From positions 29,359,934 through 29,423,933 of the forward strand of contig NC_045138.2 of the NCBI RefSeq assembly GCF_008831285.2: 64,000 nt of DNA, given 5' to 3'. Of this stretch, positions 42,621 through 54,007 are shown one piece after another. A program made the position numbers and the translations under genes. Source of the DNA: Nymphaea colorata. Its lineage: Eukaryota; Streptophyta; Magnoliopsida; Nymphaeales; Nymphaeaceae. Within the stretch, counting starts at the first letter, position 1. Every line of letters starts with the position of its first letter. The notes under the pieces are model-generated. The model saw nothing but the letters and a program-made list of their open reading frames with translations. It ran no database searches and was not told the DNA's origin.

Positions 42621-42870
42621 TGTAGAGATACGAACAAGAAGAAGAGGAAGAGAAGCAATGATCACGATGTAACGTGGAAAACCCTCAACACGAGGGAGAA
42701 AAAACCACGAATGAGGAGTAGTTGGTGCCCACTAGCAGCCAGACTCTCTCTCTCTTAAGATTATCATTAACACATAAGGATTAGGGTTACATGACTTAAG
42801 TAGAGCCCAAAAACGGGCTACAAGGCGGGTCGGGTATGGATCCGGACCCGAACCACACAATCTGTCAACA
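42621..42870 (-). repeat. Copia LTR, 250 bp (5' LTR in element orientation)
   Basis: Same 250 bp as 37544-37793, with no difference found by eye. Followed by ATTAT (42871-42875), the right copy of the target-site duplication. Confidence 0.95.
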
Positions 42871-42875
42871 ATTAT

Positions 42876-44463
42876 TAATTTTTTTTAACGGCTAGGCCTT
42901 TCTGAGCATCTGGGTTGTGGTAGTTTTGGGGCTTGCTTTTGGTGTTCTGTCAATGGTTGATGTGCTCAATTGGGTGGTCTTCTTTCGGTGCTCTTTGTTT
43001 TGGTTTCTGGATGCTGCTTTAGTGGACAATGCAGAGGTGCTTCTTGTGTTTCATTTGTTTTCAGTCGCGTGCTGTTTATTGATTATTTTGTGTGTCTGAA
43101 ACTTCTGAGCCTGCAGTCTTATTTTTACTGTCATTGCTCATTGGAGTGTTCATTCTACCGTGGAAGAAGCATTCATTATTTCCATGACTTTTTGGGCATG
43201 ATTGCGTGAACTATCAAGGTCTTCGATCATGATAGTTTTTCAGCATTCCAACTGGTTGGTGTTTTGTGGGTTCTTTCTTGTTTGAAAAGCTCTGATGTCT
43301 GCACGCATGTTTTACTTTGCCTTGCTTCCCCGTCTTTCAGCATTCCAACTAAGTCTACCTTTGTAAATTATAACTTGGGAATTCATAACTTCATGGGACT
43401 AGTAGTAATAAGTTCTCAGAAGTAATGGTAGGGAAATATACAAGTTAAATATGCGTGTGTGAGTGAAATAACTTTTTCAAATGCAGCTTATGCTGTAGGG
43501 TTCTATGATCTATCAAACAGCAGGCGTACTGTTTCATGTATCTTCTCTAAGATTGCTGCAGATATATGAAACATTGTAACAACCCAATAAAAGCATTGTT
43601 CCTTTATGAACCAAGCATTTTCTCCTTTTGCTTACTATGTCTTCTCATCAATTTTTTTTTTTTTTTGAACAGAAAAAGTAAAAGAGACTTGAACCTCCCC
43701 AGTTGTCACATTGAAAGTCTAAAACTTAGTTTCATATGAACTTCCTCAAAAACATTTCATATTCACTCCTTTTCATCGTCAAGCTTTTGCAATGAGATCT
43801 AGGGATTTTAACCCCCTCCTTTGGCCTCAAACACACTTCTCTTAAACTGCACTTTTGAAACTGCCTTTGTTCTATCTTTTGTATTCATAATTATCTATTA
43901 TCTTTTGTATTCATAATTATCTATATACTTTATTTGAGGGGAGTTGAGCTTCTTGATTATAAAACTATCTTTGGATCTGATTCTCAATTGATTAAACAAC
44001 AATTTAATTCATCTCCTGCTATGGTGGTCATCTCGTCTAATTTCTTTTTCGCATTTTTCTGACTGGTCATACCAAACGTTCTAATTCGTGAGTTTAGCTT
44101 CCAATTTCTATTGTGGGACTGGTATTTGAGGCGCATGTTGTGTTTCTCTCTAACATGGAAATATTCATTCATTTCATTGCTCTTGTTTTAAGATGGAAGG
44201 GAATGAACAATTGTTTCATTAAGTTGACTTCGTATTTGCTATGGTATACATTTTCTTATGCAGGTTCTTCATTTGTCTTCGTGTCCTTATTTTCTTATGC
44301 TTGTTCTTCATTTGTTTTGGTGCTTCAACTTAAATAATTATTGCTTCACAAGAAGCTGATCAGCTCTTTGAGTTGCTCTACTATTTCTGCTGCTAGCTAT
44401 TGTTTTTTGTTCCTATCTTGGGGTTTACATTTACTTGATGTTTTTTCCTAAACTGTAGTACCT
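42876..44463 (+). other. PIF/Harbinger leader-intron DNA, no gene seen
   Basis: T-rich, intron-like sequence between the Copia insertion and ORF1. Short open frames have no domain. It ends with the acceptor TGTAG at 44454-44458 and TACCTATGG at the ORF1 start. Confidence 0.5.
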
Positions 44464-45466
44464 ATGGAAGGTTCAAGCTCAAGAAATGATAGTCTTGTCT
44501 GGAGTGACGCTCAACTAGATCATCTTATAGAACTTCTAGTTGAGCAATCAAGACTCCCTGGCATGAAGTCAGGTGCTAATTTAAAGCCAAAAGCGTTTAA
44601 GGTCATTGAACGACAAATGATAGAAATGTTTGGCCCACAATTCAAAGTCGAAAAAATTAAAAACAAATTGAAGAGTACGAAAGCAGACTACAATGTGTGC
44701 AGACAAATTTTGGCAACAAGTGGGTTTGGTTGGGACCCGATAAACCAGTGCGTAGATGTTGAAAATGAAGTTTGGGCGGAGTACATTCAGGTAAGGCAGG
44801 GACCATTTAGTGGAAATTAACCATCATGTCTATTACATTATACAACATATGTGACTGTAATTGTGTTTGCAGAAATTCCCTGATCGGCGCAAGTTTAAAG
44901 GGGGGCAAAAATGGAAACATTATCAACAACTAGACGAAGTGTTTGGCCAGTCCATTGCAAATGGTATTTGTAGTTTTACTTGTTCTTCATTGAATAGATC
45001 TAATGACTTACAAACTGATCAACCATCCGAGACCCCTACAACACATAACCCTGATTTGGGTTACAATGTTCATGAAAATGTATCCTTTACACAAATGTTG
45101 AACGAGGATTCTCCTGTGCCATCACCGACGCAGGTTGAACAAGATTCACAACAAACTGGATTTGAAAGTAGGACAACAAACTCATCAAATAAAAGAGCAA
45201 GAGTAAGTGCGAATCACGAGGGATATGAAACAATATTGCAGGAAATAGCTGATACTTTTCGTACAATGATAGACACATCCTCATATAGCTGCTTGAACAA
45301 ATGTTTAGAGCTATTGCAAGAAATGCTCGAGTTGGGAGAGATAGATGCTGGCATGCACTTAAAAGCCACGATGCTAATGGAGAAGCCAAACAAGCCAGTC
45401 GTCTTCCTCAAACTTCTGCCGACCCAACGTGTGCCTTGGTTGTTGGCTAATGTAAATCATCCATAG
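44464..45466 (+). CDS. PIF/Harbinger ORF1, Myb/SANT-like DNA-binding protein, two exons
   Basis: Exons 44464-44790 and 44873-45466 (GT-AG, phase 0) give 306 aa. Residues about 14-110 form a Myb/SANT-like domain (VWSDAQLDHLIELLVEQSR; FKVEKIKNKLKSTKADYNVC; GFGWDPINQCVDVENEVWAE), followed by KFPDRRKFKGGQKWKHYQQL and a Ser/Thr-rich, less conserved C-terminal half. In PIF/Harbinger elements this partner protein binds DNA and helps bring the transposase into the nucleus and onto the transposon ends. It lies 156 bp upstream of the transposase gene on the same strand. The frame is intact. Similar domains occur in domesticated host genes, but the surrounding inverted repeats make it a transposon gene. 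Confidence 0.88.
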
Positions 45467-45622
45467 TAAGTAGTGTGTGTTCTGTTACATCTTTATAATT
45501 CAATGATGTGCTTCTTTTAATTTATATGCAATTGAATGGATGCTATTGATATTGCTTTATACTTGATTGCGTAACATGTTTGTTTTTATGGCGGTTAACT
45601 CCTTTCCCCTTTCCATATTAGA

Positions 45623-47111
45623 ATGTTTTATTTGTACATTCACATGTCAAACATGAAACAAGTTGTTTTTCTCCTTCTGCTACCTAGTGCTGCAGTCATG
45701 TTGTCAGATGAAGAAGAAAGAAATCTTGTGATAGGAAGACTCATGTTTGCCGTGGCAATCATAATTTCTAGACTTCTTACTCAACCTAGACGAATCGTTC
45801 ACCCTTTTAGAAATGCTGGTTCGAGATTTGTTGATAATATCATCAATGGTCATCCAAGGAATTGCTTGGACTTAATGCGCATGGATCGCCTCTCGTTTAT
45901 TACATTATGTAATATCTTGAAAGAGAAAAATTTAGTAGAAGATGGTCGGGAAATCAGTGTAGAAGAGCAAGTTGCTATCTTTCTACTTACTGTTGGTCAT
46001 AACGAGCGCAACCGTGCGTGTCAGAACACGTTTCAACACTCAGGTCAAACAATTAGTAAGTACGTCAACATCATCTTACGAGCCCTATGTCAATTGGGTG
46101 AACAATACATCAGTCGACCAAACGATGACACTCCATCAAAAATCCGATTCAATCCTCGTTTCAATGCATATTTTCAGGTAAGGTAGTTCAACAAACTCAC
46201 ACAGTACATTGTACCAAATAATGTTTCACTAACATTTTTCATTGTACATAGGATTGTCTAGGAGCTATAGATGGCACTCACATACCAGTATGGGTACATA
46301 CATCAGAACAATCGAGGTTTCGAAATAGAAAAGGAACTCTCTCACAAAATGTACTGGCTGTAGTTGGTTTCGACATGCGATTCCACTATGTTTTGGCGGG
46401 CTGGGAAGGTAGTGCGACAGATTCAAGAGTATTGTACAGTGCACTAGACAACGATGTCGATCCTCTTCTCATACCTACAGGTTAGGTTGTGAATCTACTA
46501 TATTGGTACTTTTTAGGTTACAGTTGCATTTAATGTCGAACTCATAATAACTGTATTGTGTAGGGAAATACTACCTTGGTGATGGAGGATATCCAAACAT
46601 ACGTGGTTTACTAACTCCACATCGAGGTCATCGATACCATCTCTCTGAATTTAATACACCTGGGGCACGACGTGTTACATGTGCAGAGGAACTATTTAAT
46701 CATCGTCATTCATCGTTAAGAACAACTGTGGAACGAACTTTTGGTTTATTAAAAGGACGGTTCCCTATACTAAAAACACAAGTGTCGTACCCTTACCATA
46801 CACAAGTTGCGATTGTCTTAGCCACGTGTGTTCTACACAATTTCATTTTAGACCATAATCTTGAAGCAGAGCAGTTTGATGTTGATGAAAGTGCATTTGA
46901 CGATGCAAATGAGAGCACATCGTTTGTAAACGAGGATGAAAGTAGGACACAAAGTGTTCGTCGAGGATCGAATAATGATCTGCGCAGTACAATAACATCT
47001 CAAATGTTTACAGATTTTCAAATTCGTAGGTGCGGATTAACTTATCACACACATAAACAATTCTGTCGCAGTACAATAACAATTTCATTTCATCGCTTTT
47101 TATCTTCATAA
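45623..47111 (+). CDS. PIF/Harbinger DDE transposase, three exons
   Basis: Exons are 45623-46177, 46252-46480 and 46564 to about 47111, all with GT-AG borders and compatible phase. The translation start may be the ATG at 45623 or the internal MLSDEEERNLVIG. The N-terminal helix-turn-helix-like region (MDRLSFITLCNIL; VEEQVAIFLLTVGHNERNR; SGQTISKYVN) leads into the DDE_Tnp_4 nuclease core. The first Asp is in LGAIDGTHIPVW, the second in GSATDSRVL, and the Glu in TTVERTFGLLKGRFPIL; YYLGDGGYPN and FNHRHSSLR are also present. It cuts the terminal inverted repeats and inserts at TTA/TAA. The 3' end is uncertain: the open frame stops at 47111, but a donor near 47028 and an acceptor near 47149 could give another short tail. 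No stops or frameshifts are seen. Confidence 0.9.
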
Positions 47112-48455
47112 TCTCTTCGGAAATGTGATGTCTTTGTTTATGTTTTCAGGACTGATGGAAGATGAAGGACTGACATAATTGTGACGAATGTTCGAAGGTC
47201 GTGGAAGGGGAAAATTTGATTCTGTTTGTGTTTTTTGTTTTTTTATGGTGCAGAGACACTGCATATGTATTTGCTTTTATGGATGCTCGACACATGCACT
47301 TGGCTTTCTATTGAACGTTGAAGCTCTTCTGAATAGTGAACACTGATGGGAATATGTAAATATTTTATCACTGAAGGGACAATGTATGTGGTTTGATGCG
47401 CATTTTATCATTGATGGGACTATGTATGTTGTGTTGACGTTGCGCCTTGTTGTTGAATTGTATGGTATGTTTGATAGTCTATTGACGTGTTGTTGAATTT
47501 TGGAAATTTTATGGCTTTCATGTTTGTTATATGTTCCTTATCATTGAGTTGTTGCATCCACGTAATGGAGCGTGAAATGCATTTGGGCAACAATTCAGTA
47601 CTTCGTAATGAATATCTCAATTTAGAATGTTGAAATTGTGATTTTGTTTTCATGCAATCGATTGGTATACCAAAAGGAAAAATATTTATTATAAAGCCCA
47701 AGGTTAGATCCCTGATTTGCCAGCTGCTAATATGTTTCTATTTTTGTTTAATTCTAAATGATCTTCTCATGTTGAATTTGAGCAGGGTGAAGTGGCCATT
47801 GATAATTGCGTTGATTGAAGGTCATATTGTTCTTTGCATACGCTAGTGAATGATATATTCCCCCCAACGTCTCCAGAGCAGGTTTGTTTCTCTCCACTTT
47901 TCCTTTTCTTTGCCCTGTTTTGGGTTATGTGCTTGCTTTTTGGCTGCCTATAAACAGTGGAATCGATGGTCAGATTAGTGTTGATAAAGTTGTTAATGAT
48001 AATGATTCGTTGTTGGATTAATGTTGAATGATCTTATCCATTATATCATGTTGAACTTGGTTTTTCTTGTATATTTCTTAATGAGCGTGCTCTGTATATT
48101 TCTTAGCGGAAACAACTTTCATGTATATTTCTTAATTAGCGTGCTTGTATAGTTTTTCTTGTTAGATCATGTTGAACTTGGTACCCCTTCCTTGTGTACG
48201 TGGTTTTACTGTTCCTCTCTTGTAAATCTAGAAAAATATTTCCTTATTATCAAACCAAGAATTAATTTTTTGAAAATCTGGAAATATATTTCTTTTTCAT
48301 CAAACATAGAAATATATTTCTGAAAACATATTTCCAAATCATCACACACACATCAAAATTGGAATCGGAAAACTTTTTCCCATTCCATTTTTCCATTTCC
48401 TATATTTCCGGAAATATATTTCCAGAAATATATTTCTGGGCCATCAAACGGCCCC
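47112..48455 (+). other. PIF/Harbinger 3' non-coding and subterminal region
   Basis: T-rich 3' region without a gene. From about 48230 it carries repeated GAAATATATTTCC-like words in both orientations and ends in the right inverted repeat CATCAAACGGCCCC at 48442-48455. Confidence 0.7.
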
Positions 48456-48512
48456 TTAAGGATAAAATTGTTAGCTAGATTCTATAGGTTCAACACGAGA
48501 TCTGTCAACTTC
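48456..48512 (+). pseudogene. Remainder of the decayed Copia gag right of the transposon
   Basis: After the second TTA the gag-like reading resumes as KDKIVS, then VQHEICQLQRDD, continuing WDTYS from 36880. It blends into satellite sequence near 48512. Confidence 0.45.
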
Positions 48513-51500
48513 AACGGGATGATTACACCTCATTTATTTCTCATCCCCATCCTTTTGTACCAATAATGAGACGATTACACCACATCTAACTTTTATCTCT
48601 TGAATGCCTTTGAAGTTACATGTCATACTTTCTTGCCAAGATGATGAGACATAAAAAATAGTCCCAAATAAAGTATAATTTTTTTTTTATCGCTTTTCAT
48701 TATGAATATGATCCCACATGCAGCATCCACTACTTGTGTATGACAACCAATCAGCCTATTATTTTAATACCACTTAATTACCATTTTTAATGGTGGGGAT
48801 GTTGCTTCATCAAGATCCATAAATAGTTCTCAGGTGTCAAGAGACTGCTTCGGCTGTTGTTGAACGGGATCCATCATAGCCATTCTATCCTATTTCAATT
48901 TACCTACATAGAAATCCTTTTTCCAAAAACTCTTTTTGCATCTCCACTCATTTACTTATTTTACAAACGCCCAACAATTTCAACCCGTGTTTTCTCTTAT
49001 CTTTTGTTGAAAAGGAACAAACATATCTTAAGGGCATCGTCACCATAATTGTTGATATGCACTTTATATCATATTTCAAGAAAAAATTCATCATGAAGAT
49101 GATAAAGGTCTTCATGACTTTTTTCATAAAAAGAGAGTAGCATTTTTTGCCACTAAAAATTGAGCAGCTCCCCCACTTGGTCTCAAATGTAGGAAGCTGC
49201 ATGATATTTCTGTAGGAAAAAATAGACCTTAACTAGTCGAATATGTAGTTAACCATTCTCACCATGTACTCAGCTACTCCCACTTTTCTAGTATTGTCTA
49301 CTTTTCATTGTCATCCATTTTGTCTCACACATAACCACATAAAACTGAACATTATAACGATGCATCTAGTTGGTCATGCATTAGTTGTGTTTATGAGAAA
49401 CTATGCCGTTATAATTCTCTAACGTTTCTAGCAAAGGAACAAAAACAACATGAACATCGGCCACTGATTTCAACCAATATTTTGTCTTATCTTTCATTGT
49501 AAAGGAAACAAACATATGTCAAGGACATCATATCCTAAATTCTTGACATGCACCTTATATCATATTTCGAGAAGAAATTCATTAAGATGACGACAAGGCC
49601 GTCATGACCCTTTTCATAAAAAGATTGTAGTACTTTTCATCAGTCAAAATAGAGCAGCTGCCCCATCTGATCTCAAAATGCAGGAGGCGGCATGATGTTT
49701 GTATTGTGAAAAAATACACCTTAAGTACTCTAATATTTAGTTAACTATCCTCATCATGCCCTCGCTCTTTTATAGTATTGCATGCTTTTCATAGTCAATA
49801 CTTTTGTCTCACACGTAACCTCTTAACTGACCATTATGATGATGCATCTAGTTGGCCATGCATTGGTTGAGTCTTAAGTCAGCCATGTACTTCAATTGAA
49901 TTTGATTGACATTCTAAACTTGATGGTGGAGATGTTGCTTCATCAAGATCGTTTAGCAATTCCCAGGTCTTACGGGACTGCTTCTTCTCTGGTTGTATGG
50001 GCTTCATCGTAACTTTTCCGCCCATAATGCGACGATCACACATCATTCACGTCTCATCCCTTGAGTGCTCCATAAGTTATAAATGTCGCTCTCTCAGGCC
50101 AAGACGATGAGGCAAGATGCACAAGATTGTCAATAATAATCCCAAACAAAGTCTATGTCGGTTCATCTCTATTCGTCAAGAATATGCTCCCACATGCAAC
50201 ATTCGATAGTTTACCACGACAAACACTTGGCCATTTATTCTAATTCCAATAACTGACATTTTGAACTTGATGGTAGGAACGTTGCCTCATTAAGATCCTT
50301 GTGCGGTTCTCAACTCTCACAGGACTGCTTCTGCTCATGTATTACGAGGTTCATCGTATCTTTTCAACTCTACTTTTTTCATATTCAATACTTTTGTTTC
50401 ACACATAACCTCCCAAAACAGGATATTTTGCCGATGAATCTAGTTGGCCATGCATTGGTCGTGTCATCAGCCGACCATTTATTTCAGTTGCAATTGATTG
50501 ACATTTCTAACTCGATGGTGGGGACGTTGCTTAATCAAAATAATGAGATGATCACACATCATTCACATCTCATCCCATGAGTGCTCCATAAGTTATATAA
50601 GTGCGCACTCTCTTGCCAAGACGATGAGGCGAGATGCATGAGATTATCAATAATATCCGAAACAAAATCTATGTTCATTCATCGCTATTTGTCAAAAATG
50701 TGCTCCCACATGCAACATCTGCTACATTACCATGGTAACCTGTCAGCCATTTATTTTAATTGCACATAACTGACATTTTGAATTTGATGGTGGGGACGTT
50801 GCCTGATCAAGATTCTTATGTGGTTCCCAGGTCTCACGGAACTGCTTTCCCCTCTTGTTGTACGGGGTTCATAGTATCTTTTCTACACTAGTTCGATGTA
50901 ATCAAATGGAAATATTATTGTTTTCAATAGCCTTTTTGCATCTCCTCTCATTTACTAATTTGGACATCGGCCACTGATTTCAACCAATATTTTGTCTTAT
51001 CTTTCATTGTCAAGGAAACAAACATATGTCAAGGACATCATAACCTAAATTCATGACATGCACCTTATATCATATTTCGAGATGAAATTCATCAAGATGA
51101 CGACAAGGATCGTTATGACCCTTTTCATAAAAACATTGTAGTACTTTTCATCAGTCAAAATAGAGCAGCTGCCCCATCTGATCTGAAAATGCAGGAGGCG
51201 GCATGATGTTCATATTGTGAAAAAATACACCATAAGTAATCTAACATTTAGTTAACTATCCTCATCATGCCCTCGCACTTTTATAGTATTGCATGCTTTT
51301 CATAGTCAATACTTTTGTCTCACACGCAACCTCCTAAAACTGACCATTATGATGATGCATCTAGTTGGCCATTAAGATTGTAGTACATTTCATCAGTCAA
51401 AATAGAGCAGCTGCACCATTTGATCTCAAAATGCAGGAGGCGACATGATGTTCATATTGTAAAAAAAATACACCCTAAGTAATCTAACATTTAGTTAACT

Positions 51501-52020
51501 ATCCTCATCATGCCCTCACACTTTTATAGTATTGCATGCTTTTCATAGTCAATACTTTTGTCTCACACGTAACCTACTAAAACAGACCAGTAACCGGATG
51601 CATCTAGTTGGCCATGCATTGGTTGTGTCTTTAGTCAGCCATGTATTTCAATTGAATTTGATTGACATTTTGAGCTTGACGGTAGGGACACAGCCATGTA
51701 TTTCAATTGAGTTATAACTGTCGCTCTCTCTCGCCAAGACGATGAGGCGAGATGCACAAGATTGTCAATAATAATCTCAAACAAAGTCTATGTTTGTTCA
51801 TCTCAATTCGTCAACAATGTGCTCGTAGATGCAACCTCCGCTTACTTTACCATGGCAATCATACAACCATTTATTTTAATTTCACATAATAGACATTTTG
51901 AACTCGATGGTAGGGACGTTGCCTCATCAAGTTCCATATGCAGTTCCCATGTCTCACGGGACTGCTTCCCCTCTTGTTGCACGAAGTTCATCGTATCTTT
52001 CCTACCCACTTTTTTTTCAT
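48513..52020 (+). repeat. Diverged left edge of the satellite array
   Basis: Older, strongly diverged versions of the satellite monomers (ATGCATCTAGTTGGCCATGC at about 49844, 50438 and 51597; GGGACGTTGCCTCATCAAGA variants). They are mixed with an extra segment not found in the right part (GAGCAGCTGCCCCATCTGAT at about 49662 and 51170, variants at about 49160 and 51403). The block starting GACATCGGCCACTGATTTCA occurs at 49454 and 50944, giving an old repeat unit of about 1.49 kb. No genes. Confidence 0.8.
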
Positions 52021-54007
52021 AGTCAACAGTTTTGACTCACACATAACCTCCAAAAACTGACCATTATCCGGATGAATCTAGTGGGACATGCATCGGCTGT
52101 CTTCAGTCAACCATTCATTTCAAGTGAATTTGATTGACATTTTGAGCTTGATGGTAGGGATGTTGCCTCATCAAAATCCATATGAAGTTCCCATGTCTCA
52201 AGGGACTGTTTTCCATCTCGTTGTACGGGGTTCATCGTATCTTTCCTACCCTAGTCCTTTCATAGTCAATACTTTTGTCTCACACATAACCTCCTAAAAC
52301 TGACCATTATGCCAATGCATCTAGTTGGCCATGCATCGACTGTCTTCAGTCAGCCATTTATTACAAAAGTGCATTTGATTGACATTTTGAACTTGATGGT
52401 AAGGATGTTGCCTCATCATGATCCATATGCAATTCCCATGTCTCACGGGACTACTTCCCCTCTTATTGTCCGGGGTTTATCGTATCTTTCCTACCCTAGT
52501 TTTTTCATAGTTAATACCTTTGTCTCACACATAACCTCCTAAAACTGACCATTATGCCCATGCATGGCCATGTCTTCAGTCAGCCATCTATTTCAAATGC
52601 ATTTGATTGACATTTTGAATTTGATGGTAGGAACGTTGCCGCATCAAGATACATATGCAGTTCTCATGTCTCACGAGACTGTTTCCCCTCTTGCTATACG
52701 GGGTTCATCGTATTTTCTTTATCCTTGTTTTCTCATAGTTAATACTTTTGTATCACACATGACCTGCTAAAACTGACCCTTATGCCAATGCATCTAATTG
52801 GCCATGCATCGACTATGCCTTCTGTTAGCCATGTATTTCAAGTGCATTTGATTGATATTTTGAAATTGATGGTAGGGACGTTGCCTCATCAAGATCCAGA
52901 TTCAGATGCCATGTCTCATGGGACTACTTTCCTTTTTATTGTATGGGGTTTATTGCATATTTCCTACCCTAGTTTGTTTCGTAGTAAATACTTTTGTCTC
53001 ACATATAACCTCCTAAAACTAACCATTATGCTGATGCATCTAGTTGGCCATGCATCGGTTATGTCTTCATTCCGCCATTTATTTCAAGTGCATGTGATTG
53101 ACATTTTTAACTTGATGGTAGATACGTTGCCTCATCAACATTCATATGAAATTCGCATGTCTCATGGGACTGCATCCCCACTTGTTGTATAGGGTGCATC
53201 GTATGTTTCCAACCCTAGTTTTTTCATAGTCAATACTTTTGTCTCAAACATAACCTCCTAAAACTGACCATTATGCCGATGCATTTAGTTGGCCATGCAT
53301 CGACTATGTCTTCAGTCTGCCATTTATTTCGGGCACATATGATTGACATTTTTAACTTGATGGTAAGGACGTTGTCTCATCAATATCCATATCCAGATCA
53401 ATGTCTCACGGGACTGCTTCCCCTCTTGTTATACGGGGTTCATCGTATCTTTCCTACCCTAGTTTTTTTATAGTCAATACCTTTGTCTCACACATAACCT
53501 CCTAAAACTGACCATTGTGCCGATGCATCTAGTTGGCCATGCATCGGCCATGTCTGCAATCAGCCATTCATTTTAAGTGCATTTGATTGACATTTTAAAC
53601 TCGATGATAGGGACGTTGCCTCATCAAGATACATATGCAGGTCCCATGACTCACGAGACTGCTTCACATCTTGTTGTACGGGGTTCATCGTATCTTTCCT
53701 ATCCTTGTTTTTTTATAGTCAATACTTTTGTATGACACATGACCTCCTAAAACTCACCTTTATGCCGATGCATCTAGTTGGTCATCCATCGGCTATGTCT
53801 TCAGTCAGCCATTTATTTTAAGTGCATTTGATTGACATTTTGAACTTGATGGTAGAGACGTTTCCTCATCAAGATCCAGATGCAGTTCATATGTCTCACG
53901 GGACTGCTTCCCCTTCTGTTGTACTGGGTCCATCGCATCTTTCCTACCCTAGTTTTTTTCATAGTGAATACTTTTGTCTCACACATGACCTCCTAAAGCT
54001 GACCATT
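52021..54007 (+). repeat. Satellite array, simple about 245-bp monomers
   Basis: About eight tandem monomers with the landmark GATGCATCTAGTTGGCCATG at about 52312, 52785, 53033, 53278, 53524 and 53768 (and degenerate forms near 52066 and 52558), spacing 243-248 bp with one of about 228. Each runs through TTGATTGACATTTTGAACTT, GGGACGTTGCCTCATCAAGA, CTCACGGGACTGCTTCCCCT, GTACGGGGTTCATCGTATCT and ACTTTTGTCTCACACATAAC. Short open frames (70-140 codons) on both strands recur with the unit and are not genes. Confidence 0.9.

Larger units (their letters stand above)
37544..42870 (-). mobile_element. Full-length Ty1/Copia LTR retrotransposon, 5.3 kb
   Basis: Two 250-bp LTRs flank one intact gag-pol frame. 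The target duplication ATTAT is at 37539-37543 and 42871-42875. The primer-binding site TGGTATCAGAGC (minus strand, 42620 downward) is directly adjacent to the 5' LTR and complements initiator tRNA-Met. A polypurine tract abuts the 3' LTR. The indistinguishable LTRs indicate a very recent insertion. It lies antisense to the host PIF element, inside its predicted leader intron. Confidence 0.97.
36886..48455 (+). mobile_element. PIF/Harbinger DNA transposon, about 11.6 kb including a nested Copia
   Basis: The left end GGGGGCGTTTGATG and the right end (reverse complement GGGGCCGTTTGATG) form inverted repeats flanked by TTA. Without the nested 5.3-kb Copia plus its duplication the element is about 6.2 kb. 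It carries both genes of an autonomous element: the SANT/Myb-like ORF1 (44464-45466) and a DDE transposase (45623-47111), both on the plus strand. Subterminal regions are rich in GGAAATATATTTCC-like palindromes (about 36960-37060 and 48230-48440), possible transposase-binding sites. Both genes read open, so the element may still be active or has been recently. Confidence 0.9.
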
